From Agelas oroides (Eukaryota > Porifera > Demospongiae > Agelasida > Agelasidae), in assembly GCA_949130485.1 (NCBI GenBank), contig OX422183.1:5076136-5140135 (forward strand): 64,000 bases of DNA. The letters are read 5' to 3'. Both the position numbers and the translations under genes were made by a program. Positions 1-12,400 of the stretch are shown here, piece by piece (positions within the stretch are counted from its first letter, which is position 1; every line of letters begins with the position of its first letter). The notes beneath the pieces are model-generated. The model did not search any database. It worked only from the letters and a program-made list of their open reading frames with translations, and was not told the DNA's origin.

Positions 1-897
1 GGTCAGTATGGTAGAACTCCTCTTCACTCTGCTGCTGAGTTTGGTCATTTGCACATAGTCAAGTATTTGACTAACAAGCAAGGCTGCAATCCATCAAGTT
101 TAGATGACAACAAGTGCACTCCACTTCACTGTGCTGCCGCAAAGGGACACATGGACATTGTGAAGTTCCTTGTTGCAGAGAAGCACTGTGACCCAATGTG
201 TAGAGATTTGAATCTGAGCACTCCTCTTCACATGGCAGCAAAAAATGGTCATGAAAATATAGTAAAGTTTCTTGCTCTTGAGAAGCACTGTGACCCAACA
301 AGTAGAAATTTGAATCTGAGCACTCCTCTTCACATGGCAGCAAAAAATGGTCATGAAAATATAGTAAAGTTTCTTGATGCACTGTGACCCAACAATTACG
401 AATGCTAACAATCATACTCCTCTACATCTAGCAGTAATTAGTGGGCATTTGGACATAGTTGAATTCTTCATCTCTCATCAGAGCTGTGACCCAAACATTC
501 CAGGTCAGTATGGTAGAACTCCTCTTCACTATGCTGCTGAGCTTGGTCATTTGCACATAGTCAAGTATTTTACTGACAAGCAAGGCTGCAATCCATCAGG
601 TTTAGATGACAAGAAGTACACCCCACTTCATTGTGCTGCCATGAAGGGACACACAGACATTGTGAAGTTCCTTACAGTAGAGAAGCATTGTGATCCGATA
701 ATTCAGAACCTTCATAACAATACTGCTCTTCACAATGCAGTATTGGCTGGTCACTTAGAAATAGTTAAGTTTCTCATTGAGGAGCTGAACTGTCCTCCAG
801 ACATCCCAGGACTGCTTAACATGACCCCACTCCAAATGGCTGTACGTGTAAATCACTCAGAGATTATTCATTATCTACAAAACCGCAGTGATCAATG
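1..897 (+). pseudogene. 3' end of an ankyrin-repeat gene, frameshifted
   Basis: The reading frame is already open at base 1 and encodes ankyrin repeats of the TPLHxAAxxGHxxIVKFL type, so the gene begins left of the window. The frame breaks near 373. Compared with the same repeat type in the intact gene (near 22915-22945), 8 nt are missing between KFL and HCDP, giving an early TGA. The ankyrin sequence resumes at once in the next frame and ends at a TGA at 895-897. One 34-codon ankyrin is duplicated almost exactly (about 211-272 and 313-374), pointing to recent unequal exchange. The C-terminal end matches the ends of the other ankyrin copies here. It is either a pseudogene or carries an assembly error; the single indel cannot separate the two. 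Confidence 0.8.
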
Positions 898-1397
898 AAA
901 ACTGCTTTGATACCTGAAAATCTACCCCCAAAATTAATTGTGTAGTTTGAAGTATATTATCATTTCAATTTGTTCTCTTTTTGCTGTATACGTAGCCGAT
1001 ACATGTTGTTCCTCACAAGTTAGCACATACACTGTACAATTAATGTGGCTGCAATTGGGATAATTTTGTACACATTGACAGCAGATGAGTGCTGTCTTAG
1101 CTTATTAGTGACATATAATCAGTATACAATGTAATCGCAAATTACAACCATCAACTAGTTGCACAAAAATTGGGCACGCATGTTTTATAATGTTTCACGA
1201 TCAAAACCTGAAAGATAGAAAGTCCTGTCACATCTGTGAACCTTTTCTGAGTGTCTGGAAAGAACACTAAGGAATACATAGAATCATAGTGCCACACTGG
1301 ACTACTTCAAGCAAAGCTACTCATATCTAATGTGTGAAATGTTGAAGTGTTGGTTAGATACACCTGTTGACTCACCTCCTACCTAGTTGTCACTGCC
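898..1397. other. Intergenic, no gene seen
   Basis: About 500 bases between the end of the first ankyrin fragment and the start of the recognisable paralogue remnant. It is AT-rich, with no ORF of note and no recognised repeat. It presumably contains 3' flank of the first gene and decayed 5' sequence of the next. No copy of the 2A-bearing exon 1 was seen here. Confidence 0.6.
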
Positions 1398-4195
1398 TTG
1401 AGGTCACAAGAAGATTATCCCGAACTGGTTCAGTTGAAGTATTGTTCACAAATACAACAAGTGAAGGAGGAGCCCAGCAACCCTACCAAGGTGGAGAAGA
1501 GTGAAGGTCAGGCTACCCAACTGAAAGATCAAAGCAGGCAAACTCATGCTAGTTCTGCACCAACACCCATCCCTTCAGCAAGTTCTTTCCCCTACCTTGA
1601 CCTCAGTGGGCTCATCCATGAGCAGCAGCAGGAACTCAGGGGAAGGCTGAGGTTTGAGTCTCGAGAGATAATGATGCGGTTTCAGGAGCTTGTGTCTGCA
1701 ACAATCAAGTCCCTGATCAGAAGAAATGTACTACTAGATGAGTAATTGTCTCATGTTATGACTTTGGGAGCATTTGATCCTGTGTTCAAGGAGCCGCAAG
1801 TGCCACTATTTCAATACTGCTTTAAAGAGTTGAAAACTGCAGACACTATTCTTAAAGTATTTCTGGTCCTCAAAGACTACTTCTCCTTCTTCAACTATGA
1901 CATCATTGAACACATTATCAAGGTGCTTGGCATAGAGGAAGACAAAGCTAATTTGGAGAGTTACAAGAGTACATTCAATCGATATGCAAAATGAAGAATC
2001 AATGAGTGTGGACCACATTTTGGACCCGTAAGTGACACTGACCATATGCTGATGTGTTTGTGAAGGTGGACTCCCGGTATGACAACTATACTGTTGAAGA
2101 GATCAAGGGGTTTTGTAACAAACTTAGTGACACTCTTTGTGTTTCATCAGAAGGTGCTTTGCGTCTATGTCGAATAGAGAAGGGATGTCTTCAGCTCACA
2201 TTCCAGGTGCCCTCATTTGTGCAACAGAAGGCATTTCCAGCAAGAGGGAACTCTGGAAGCTGAGGGTGTGACTACACTTACATGTGGGGAGTACCGGTTC
2301 CCAGATTGTGCTGAGAATGGTCGGCAGGTATTCTTGGATGACCCTCTTGCAGTTGAATTGGAGGGTTTTGATCCAGTCCAGAAAAAACCACAGCTTGATA
2401 CTGACACCAGTGTGTGTTTGACACCTAACGTGCTAGTTAGCTAGTGACCAACTTACCACTCTTACAGTCTGTACCACAAATAGTGCATGTCATGCAGTAC
2501 TTGACGGTATGGTAGTTGATTTCATTGCAGTTGAAGCAGTTGATGTCAATGAGCCAGGAACCACAACTTGATATTGATAGAGACTCAGCCATGGGATTCA
2601 GTGTATTCACAGGTGGAAAGAGCACTACATTATCTGAGGCAAGTCTTTTTAAGTTCATTACTCGTATACCTACATTGTTATAGCAGGTGGTACTGTGTCA
2701 ACTGCTTTTTTGGGGGGGACAGTAGGATTCTCTGGACAGAGGGCCAGAAGAAATGGACTTTGAACTGAAAGTGCAGGGTCTTGTAGAAATGCGCAAGTCT
2801 GGGAGTGATATGGAGCTACACCGTGCAGTAGCAATGGGACAATTGGAGATTGTCAAATTTCTTGTTGAGAAAAGCACTGCAACCCAAAGCAGAAAAATCA
2901 GAATGTACATGACTTTAATGCCCTTCACATGGCAGCAATTACAGGAAATCTCCAGATACTCAAGTATCTTATCATTGAAAGGAACTGCAACCCAGCATTT
3001 CCAGGTCAAATTGACATGCATGACACCACTTCATTTAGCTAGTCAACAAGGTCACCTTGATGTGGTTAAATATCTGGTGGATGAACAACAGATGGAACCA
3101 CTGCGTGAAGATGAGCATGGAAACACTGCACTGCATAAAGCTTGTGCAGGTGGCTGTCAGACAGTTGTTGAGTTTCTTACTTCAGAGCTTATGCAGTATA
3201 CTCCCATTCCAGAACTTTTGAGTGACCTCAAAAACAAATGGAACAGCACACCTCTTCACTCTGCTGTAGCACATGGTCACCTGGGCATTCTCCAATTCTT
3301 TATCTCTGATCAGAAGTGTGACCCAAACATTCTAGGTCAGCATGGTAGAACTCCTGTTCACTATGCTGCTGAATGTGGTCGTCTCCACATAGTCAAGTAT
3401 CTGACTGACAAGCAAGGCTGCAATCCATCGTGTTTGGCAGATAATATGTACACTCCTCTTCACATAGCTGCTGAATTTGGTAATTTGCACATAGTCAAGT
3501 ATTTGACTGATGAGCGAGGCTGCAATCCATCATGTCTGGATGAAAACAATTACACTCCACTTCATCATGCTGCCATAAAGGGGCACATTGACATTGACAT
3601 TGTGAAATTTCTTACTGTGAAGAAGCAATGTGATGCAATGTGTAAAGATTTTAATCCAAGTACTCCTCTTCATGGGGCAGCACTAAATGGCCACATGGAA
3701 GTAGTAAAGTTTCTCACTGTTGAAATGCACTGTGACCCAACAAGTAGAGATGAGAACAATGACACGGCTCTACATCTATATAGCAGTACTGGAAGGGCAT
3801 TTAGATATAGTCCAATTCTTTATCTCCAATCAGATATGTGACCCAAACATTCCAGGTCAGTATGGTGGCACTCTTCTTCACTGTGCTGCAGAGTTTGGTC
3901 ATCTGCACATAGTCAAGTATTTAACTGATGAGCAAGGCTGCAATCCATCATGCTTGGATGAACACAATGAAACTCCACTTCACTTAGCTGCTGTGAAGGG
4001 ACACACAGCCATTGTGAAGTTCCTTACTGTGGAGAAGCACTGTGACCCAGCAATACGAAACATTTATGGCAATACTGCTCTGTACTCCAGACATTGCATT
4101 TATAGGTGGTATACTCAATACATGAACAACATGACCTTACTTGAAATATGACTATACAAGAAAACCACCCTGATATTGCTCACTATTTACAGTGA
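1398..4195 (+). pseudogene. Decayed paralogue of the death-domain/ankyrin gene
   Basis: This region is collinear with exons 3-6 of the intact gene at 19177-25650. From 1560 it encodes the conserved module (FPYLDLSGL, IMMRFQELVSAT, YFSFFNYDIIEHIIKVLG, YDNYTVEEIKG). Disabling changes are visible: TAA at 1743-1745; TGA at 1992-1994 where the intact gene has an Arg CGA; a 2-nt insertion near 2044; a deletion near 2235. The ankyrin exon starts near 2730 and has a pair of compensating frameshifts (about 2870 and 3015), a 4-nt insertion near 3777, and a collapsed last repeat near 4085-4115. A linker exon near 2640 ends in GCAAGT, so its donor is GC or mutated. No 2A exon or death-domain exon was found upstream. 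Confidence 0.85.
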
Positions 4196-4647
4196 AACAA
4201 TTACTGCAGCTTTTGTGTTAATTGTTTTCGAATTTGCTTTGGTAAGTAACTACATACCCCCCAGTAAGAATTATGAGTATTATGTTACAGCAATCTTTGC
4301 TGCTTTATATCACAGTCACACAGCCACAGACCTCAACAAACCTGATTGACACCCTCTCAAGGTCTAGCTAAGTTCAGGAGAATGGTAAGCCAACCAAGCT
4401 CACTCACCTGTTATTGAGAAAGGGAAAATCCCATGCACATAAATGCTGCTGAAGGATGTAAGGTTTCTCGAGATTGATTCCTTTTTGATACTGTAAGGTT
4501 TCTTGAGAAAGGAAAGTCCCACACAAGTACTATAAACCAAGAATCCTGTAGCTACCATGTATATATGTTACATTCTCCAATCTGATTGGTCCTCAATCAT
4601 CCATAGTAGTATACATGCATTAAGGTAGTTGGCCTCATGTATTGGAT

Positions 4648-4908
4648 CAAGAGCGCATAAGAACGGGCGGCTAGAGTAAGAGCGTGTAACTCCAATAGAA
4701 GCCCGTAGTCCGGGCAAAATTATTGAACCGTACTAAAAATAGAACACCCGGTCACGTGCGCGCTTAGCAACAATGCATAAGGGCCTATGTCAACGCAGCG
4801 TGCGCAGGGCGTGTTACTATTTTTAGTACTGGCGGTAAATTCCGCCCGGTTTCGAATTTTACGTAGTTACACGCTCTTACTCTAGCCGCCCGTTCTTATG
4901 CGCTCTTG
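4648..4908. mobile_element. Inverted-repeat element, CAAGAGCGCATAAG family
   Basis: A 261-bp palindromic element starts CAAGAGCGCATAAGAACGGG and ends in its reverse complement. It is flanked by the 6-bp direct repeat TTGGAT (4642-4647 and 4909-4914). It is absent from the matching position of the duplicated spacer, so it inserted after the duplication or was lost from the other copy. Relatives lie at 38171-38423, 49370-49580, 52597-52832 and, as a fragment, 53506-53665. No coding capacity. Confidence 0.85.
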
Positions 4909-5656
4909 TTGGATATATACCACCTATAAATGCAGATACATGTGTAATCATACTCAGTTTACCCAAGGTGCAGCAGGTTATATAATTATCAATACCACAT
5001 TGAGACAGTATAGCTATAAATAGGCTGTGTAATCTATTCTACATGAAGGGCTGAAGTCCATTATAATACTCATCCAATGGAATGCTTATAAAGTGATACA
5101 ATATGGTATACGAAATTAACAGAATCTACATAAACTGTCAGTTTATATGATACCCACCTGTTACTATAGAAACAAGGGTATATGAAGACTATTGCAGGAC
5201 AAAACCTATAAATTGACCAAGTGTTGAACCGTGACTCGAAAGCGTAGGACCTCTTCCATGAGAGTTTGTCCGTTGAAACAACATGTATATACTTAGGTAG
5301 ATATTATATTACTGTGAGCGTGCATAAAAGATGCTAAAGTTAGATGGTACTGTGAAGTGTACATTTGAATGATGACTGATAAATACAAACTGAAACCGTG
5401 ATTGCTTCAAGATGAAGATGTATGTGTATAATAAAAAATAAACAACACATTGTCAATATGCATACACTGACAAAAACAACTGCTCAAAATTAAGCTATTT
5501 AAAGTGACTAGAACAATTTTTAGTGTATCAAAACAGTTCAGAGGAGAGGAGGGGAGATGAGGTGTGTAGGTGCTAGAAGGACGGGTTATGTGTGTGGATG
5601 ATCAGTTGTAGAGGAGACTGTCATAGAGCAGAAGAGGTGTAGTCAAGAGTGGTCCT

Positions 5657-5657
<1 letters not shown>

Positions 5658-5696
<39 letters not shown>
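5658..5696. repeat. (TG)n microsatellite
   Basis: About 19 TG units downstream of the receptor copy 1 stop codon. The matching tract in the duplicate (29359-29497) is over three times longer, showing expansion or contraction since duplication. ORFs reading CVCVCV across it are artefacts. Confidence 0.97.
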
Positions 5697-5704
<8 letters not shown>

Positions 5705-5788
5705 GGTGTGAGAGAGAGGACATATGAGTGCAATGCATCTGACCACAATGGGTGTGTATGTGTTTGTACAAGTGTACATAAACTTACA

Positions 5789-8700
5789 TTATACAGGCCT
5801 ATAGGCAGGTCTGGTTTCTCCCACCTCACTGAAGATCTCTCTCCCTGGTGAGCGGGACCGCTGTCTGCGGTTGCCCACCCCAATATCTGATGCCGTGCCT
5901 CTGTGAGGAAAGTCCCATGGCATGCCTGTGTGGTACAAACCATCAGAGTCACCAAGATCAAACAGGTATACCTATATATAGATAGGCTATATACTGTGAT
6001 TAACCCTTTAAAGTCCGAATGTTGCAGATCTGCAACACTTTGACATTGAACTATTTTGTGGCTTCTCTCTTTGCAATGCTTTTCGCCCAAGCGCCGACAT
6101 TGTTACAGTAAGTTTATCAGTGCTTCCTCTGCCTCAGGGTCTAGTAATAAAGGCGGGCTAAGGTCCTGTGCACTGGAGCAAGCAGCTGTCAAAACAGAGA
6201 CGGTGTGCCAGTGATAACGTCGATCGAACGGTACAAGTAAAACGGCCTTTGTTCCGAGCTTACCTGGAGTAGCGCTCCTGTTGTGAGTTACTATGAACCT
6301 CTTCTCTCCAGCAGTGAAGGGATTAGCAGCAGGAAACGTGAAAACAGACAGTGTTACAAAGCTACGACTAACATGCTTACCGCGTAGCTACCTCGGAGTT
6401 GGTCCCACCCCTTGCATCCCACCTCTTCCTGCCCAGAGCAATAACCATTATAAATAACTATCGGGGCATACCCCCGAGGCTGTAGAACGCTGTAATTATT
6501 GTCGTAGGGTGTATTGAGCAGCGCTACACGCTCTTGAAGCACAGTTGTCAGCAGCTATACCACGTAGCAGGGCCGGCGGAGCCGGTCCGGTTGCTCAGGC
6601 CATGGCCGGACCAATTTTTGAGACTTTCCAAGATTTTTCGAGCGGCCACATGCTCGTGCAGGCTGGGAAATATGCGTGCTTGTCGCCTGCAAGCTAAGTG
6701 CCGGCGATGCCAGACTAATGTAGCATAGTTTGGCCCTATAGCTGTAGCGTTCATCGCTTGCCGCGGCTGCACGAATAGCATAGTTCGGTCCTGGCTGCAG
6801 CTTTCGTCGCCAAAAATGGACTCAGAAGCCATCTCAGAGAATCAAATTTGAAAAAATTTCCCCTGGGGGAGCATGCCCCCAGACCCCCCTAGGTCACATT
6901 CTACGTGCTAACGCACGCACTCGCGAACAACTGCCAGTAAGCCGGACCAATGAAATTTTGCTTCCGCCGGGCCTGCGTAGAGTAAATTTTGCAAGTAATT
7001 TTAGGACACAAAGACATCAGTACGAAAGGGTTGTTCTGTGGCAGTTCCGGGTTGAAATCGAACATTATTTTGTTGCATGTTTTCATTGTGTTACCACATT
7101 TGATGCACTGCAGCGCAGAACTTCGTTAAGAGTGGGACTCATATGCACAATGTACAAGTGTCAGGTATTCATGCATCTACGCAGCGTACATGAACCCCAT
7201 CCTTAACAAAAGTTCTGCACTATAGCACTTCAAGTGTGGTAACATGATCGAAATACAGATAGGCTATATACTGTGATTAACAGGTAGATTAGTACAAAAG
7301 AGAGTACAAAGATGATGGCAAATGTATGTTGTATCATGCCATGCCCCACCCCTTGCCCCTCCCCCTCACCTCCAGGTGAAACATCTCTGATGCTGTCACT
7401 GTTGCTCATCTCAGTTGATGTCTCACTAAACACGGACTCACTCCTCCCGCGCCTCCTTGAGCCGTTCATTTCTTCTGGCATGTGTGCCACATGGTGAGGT
7501 GGTTTGACCTCAAATCCCACTTCCTCCATAGGGTACATCCCATTGTTCATACTGTTCTCCATGCTCGAGTCCAAGGGGGGACGAATGTAGACCATCCTCT
7601 CTTCACTCGCAGCATCCAGCCTGGGGAGACGACTGTCACTGTGCAGTGACTTCCCTCGACTACCCTCTCGTGCTGCAAAATTATCAGCGGCTGTGGTGCT
7701 ATAAGAACGTTGTTGCATACCTCTCCTGTGTCCAACATTGTGACCTGGGTCAGCTGGGTAGCCAACTGCTGCTGACATCTGCGGAAATATCTCATTGCTC
7801 TGGGTGAGCATGGGAGGGGAGTGAGCGGGAGGAGGGGGAATGTTGTGCGCACGGTGGTGCGACATTGCGTGAGCAGTGCTCGGCCTCTTAACCTCACTTC
7901 TGGGAAGTGTGTTACCATTTTCTGGAACCTCATAGGGCGATGGGTAGCTGCCTTTAGCCGCCCGTGGGTGTGAGTTTGAGCGTTGGCTGGGGTGCTGGCT
8001 GGTATGTTGGCCTGGGTGAGCATGTGCCTGTGTGCTTGTGAAAACAGAGCTAGCTCCACTATGGTCTGTGAAAGATCTTGTCATTGGCACAAAACCAACT
8101 TCTGAAGACTCCTTAAGCTGCGGCATGGGCCCGGGGTGGGGCATCTTTCTAGGAGGTCCCATGGCATTTGTAGCAGCACTTCCCAAGAACACGACTTCTT
8201 CTGGGAGAGCTTGCAAGGTGGTGCCAGGCTCAGACATGGGGCTTCGAGGAAGGGGGCGACTTGTCATGAATGCGAGGTTGTTAGTTGGTGTGGTGACATT
8301 TCCAAAGGGCATTGGTTCTTCTTCTGGGAGTGTTTGTAAGGTGCAGCCAGGCTCAGACACGGGGCTTCGAGGGAGGGGACGGGTTGTGAAGACCATGAGG
8401 TTGGGGTTGTTGGGATTGGTGAAGGATGCAGAAGAGGAGGGAGGGGTGCGGGGAGAGAAGGGGTGAAGAGGAATGGAAGGGCTGTACAGTCCCTCACCAC
8501 CTGCACAAACAAGAAGAATGTTATTTCCCCCCTCATGAACTAGAAGAAACTAATGTACAGTAGATCTGGTCTAAGGCCACTTGTGACAGTATCATAGATA
8601 CTTGCTAATACATCCCCCCTTTTCTACACTACGTTGAGTCTAAAGTTGGAAAGGGGGTGTCTATTTGACTACTGAATTAGTCTCAACTACCATATATCAG

Positions 8701-9348
8701 GTATGGGGTAATATTTTGTCAGTTTTCGCGGGTTTTGTTTGGTCTGTGAAATTTAATCCATAGTTGTTGCATGTGAACTTCTAAGCGTGGCATTGTCTAT
8801 GAAGCTGTACATCTCTACTTTGTGGCACAGGTAAGAATCCTGCCAGTATCCTGAGCCCACAATTCCTATACAAGTCCACTGTCAACGCTGCCAATCCTGA
8901 AATAAGGTATTTCCTGCAGACTACTTTGAACAAAGGGCCATGAGCAAAGTTGATGCAAGAATTGCCAGTTTGCTCCACTGGTTAGATCTTTGGTAAGACT
9001 GGCGTCACTTGTGCCTCGATTTGTGTGGTATCCTTGCATCTATAAATGAACAGACTGCTTCTTTGTTGACTGTCAATGCTGCAGGCTAGGGGAGTGGCAA
9101 ACTCACACCGGTGGGCATGGACTAGTTTGGATAAAGGGCCATGGACTAGCTATCAACCTCCTCTGGGCGCTCGCGTAAGGCGCTCCATATTTATGAACAT
9201 CCTACTTTTGTAGTGTTCCATTCCTCTCCACCTGTCTGCTATCTTCTTAAAGATGACAATCGTCAAGGCAACCACGACCACCACAGACACTACTCCGGCA
9301 ATGAGGATGTAGACATAAGGATAGGTGAAGATTTGGGGACCTGTGTCT

Positions 9349-9414
<66 letters not shown>

Positions 9415-12400
9415 GTTTTTACAGGCTACACAAACATGTATACACATTTAGGCCAAGGAGGTACAAACCAGTACAGAATGTGGGGCCAAACAAGAAGTGG
9501 ACCTATGGTGACACAGGATTTTACGGTCACAGAAGCAGAGCTATCATAGCCTCGTTCCTGGGCCCCGCCCAGCTTTCCATTGGTTGCAGTACAGAAAAGC
9601 GGGAGAAGGGCTGGTATCTTTCTCACGTGAGTAACGTTGGGATAGAAAGGACGGTAGAAAGGGTTTAATTGTGCGTGGGTGCATGGGATTCAGAACTGCA
9701 ATAAGAGCGAAGACACCAGGCAACTTACCGCACGTATCTAGTTAGCAGTGGGTGACTGTCATACACACCAAGTGTTGAGTGTGTAGTTGGTTGAACAATA
9801 CGTGAAATGGTGCTTGTTTGTTCTGAAAAATTTGGCCATTTTCTGATTACATCATGCTTACGTGAGAAAAGATACCAGGCTCTCCCCACTTTTCCATACT
9901 GCAAGCAATGGCAGGGCCTGGGGACAAGGCTCGAGCTATCAAGCAGAGCAGCTTAGCATCTTGTCTCAGTCTAAACAAATGCAGAGGCAAATTAGAGAAC
10001 AGTGAAAGCTGGCAGTTGCTGGGAGTTGAGCCTGGTTTGAGGCGCCAGTGCTCTGGCCACAGAGCTATGATCACTGGGCAACCACCTGCACTCACAAACC
10101 TCCAGTACCACTGCAGGTACTCTTTCCCCTATTTATGAAGTGTCAACAAAGAAGTATTGTTTGACTTACCATTAACGGTAAACACTGTCGCATTACCACG
10201 CATACCCTCAAACATATGGTTCACAGGTGCCACCCATACTTCATAGTTGCCACTGCTGAGAAGTAACACAAATTCCGTGTTGGGATAAGGAACACGCCGG
10301 ACATCACTTCTACCGAGGTATAGCTAGAGGAAGAACAGAGAAGAGAAGGAGGGAGGAGAGAAAGGGAGGAGGACGGTAGAAAGAGATTGTCTTGTTAAAT
10401 GCTCTCCTCCCTTCTCTTCTTGATCAGTGGCAGATCAGGGATGAGGCTAGACTCCCCCCTCCCCCCCCTTCCCTCCAACTCTTCTACAACTCTCTCATGT
10501 TTGGTGTTGCCCTACCCCCTAAAGCACTTGGAAATGATAGTCTAAATGTACAAGAAACTCCACTCCATGGGTAGACAGCACAGGCTACTTCATTGATCAT
10601 CAGCTGTAGGTTTGAATGCAGCAAAGTACCACAGTAGTCAATTCCTGCTTGCTACATGCTCAGTGTGAAACACACGAAAATAAAATGCTTCACTGACTTC
10701 ATTCCTTCTGGGCCAACCCCCTCTTCTTGGTTAGATCTGTCTTGATCAACCACTAACGACTCTAGACCCTGAATGCTCCACTCCCCTCACCTTCTTGATC
10801 AACCACTAACGACTCTAGTCCCTGAATGCTCCCTTCCCCTCCCTTCTTGATCAACCATTAACGACTCTAGTCCCTGAATGCTCCCCTCCCCTCACCTTCT
10901 TGATCAATCATTAACGACTCTAGTCCCTGAATGCTCCCCTCCCCTCACCTTCTTGATCAATCATTAATGACTCTAGTCCCTGAATGCTCCCTTCCCCTCC
11001 CTTCCCCTCCCTTCTTGATCAACCATTAACGACTCTAGTTCCTGAATGCTCCCCTCCCCTCCCTTCTTGATCAACCATTAATGACTCTAGTCCCTGAATG
11101 CTCCCCTCCCCTCCCTTCTTGATCAATCATTTGTGACTCTAGTTCCTGAATGCTCCCCTCCCCTCCCTTCTTGATCAATCATTTATGACTCACATGGTAT
11201 CCGAATGGTCTTCCATTCCACTGATCTTCAGGAATGGCCTCCCATGACAGTCGTACAAGGTTCATAACTCCCTGGAAGTTCTGTTCAACACTGACATAGT
11301 TCACAATTGCACTTGGTCCTGCATAGAATGAAGGGATGAGGAGAGGTCAAATTAATCTACCCATACAACAGATAAAGCTTACTTCAGTAAGTGGCCACTG
11401 AAATGATCAGTCTGTTAAGCTAGACTAATTTCTCTCGCTTGCTGGAAGTTGGAGATGGGCTGTATATGTACGGAAAAGCAAGCCCAAACTTCTGCTGAAC
11501 AAGAAAACATTCATACAGATGGCCATGGTGACCTGGGCACCAATAGTGAATGGTCACTGATCAAATCACCCTCACTTGTATCACAAATGAAACTCACTCA
11601 GTGGATACTGTTCAGATCTGTCACTGTCGTGGCTTCTGGAACAGTACTTTGCTATTGTTGTATTGACCACACTTTCATGGTGCGTTTCGGTCTGATGTGG
11701 ACCTTCCTCAGGCATGCAATAACTGGACACTACCTTGGATTTGACCTGACGTCACTCATGTGATAAAAGTTCTCTGACCTTCCCCTTCCCCGCTTTTCTG
11801 TACTCAATAACAAGAAGCTGGTCTGGGGCTTGGGAACAAGGCTATCTAGTGACTAGTAACAGTGCCACTGAAGTACAACTGCACAGCATAACTGCTTGTG
11901 ACTTTTCAGTGGGGGGAAATAAATCATGGGAGGGGGAGGTTGGTTATGATGCGTAACATATACTGGAGGCCAGGTGCATGTAGGTCAACATTCTTGTCTT
12001 GTTTGATGTGGTAACAGCAAAGGACCAACTACAAGCAGCTGTGACATTCTCAGCTGATGGCCTGGCATGCCACATGTAATGAATATTACTTGTGGTGCCG
12101 GAGTAATAAGTTATGCATTGTTGCTTTTCATGTAAGAGGTAATGGTCCTCATCCCTCTGCCAACCCAGTGCAGCTGCTGAGGTCTGGTGTTGTGTAGCGA
12201 GTGACGCTGTATAACAACTAGCCCTCGTTTTCAGGGAGATGTCGCTTAAGGTTATGCGATAGTTACTGTGAGCCGGTCTTATGAAAGCATTGACATCAGA
12301 TATGTTGTGTAGCGAGTGATGCTGTATAACAATATATATACAATGTAGAGTTGGTTTCAGCTTAATACCAGGCGACTTTCCCTTCTTTGTGGTCCGAGAA

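Larger units (their letters stand above)
4196..5788. other. Duplicated intergenic spacer between ankyrin relic and receptor copy 1
   Basis: Most of this spacer has a counterpart at about 27375-29593, in the same order, so it belongs to the segmental duplication. Copy-specific content is an inverted-repeat element (4648-4908) here, and a 55-bp element plus a longer TG tract in the other copy. No coding sequence seen. It should contain the 3' UTR and polyadenylation region of receptor copy 1, which is transcribed on the minus strand. Confidence 0.65.

Noticed and set aside
8781-8978. Minus-strand ORF between the transmembrane and tail exons of receptor copy 1
   Set aside because: The flanking exons already join in phase without it, and no good acceptor/donor pair bounds it. 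It is intronic sequence conserved only through the recent duplication.
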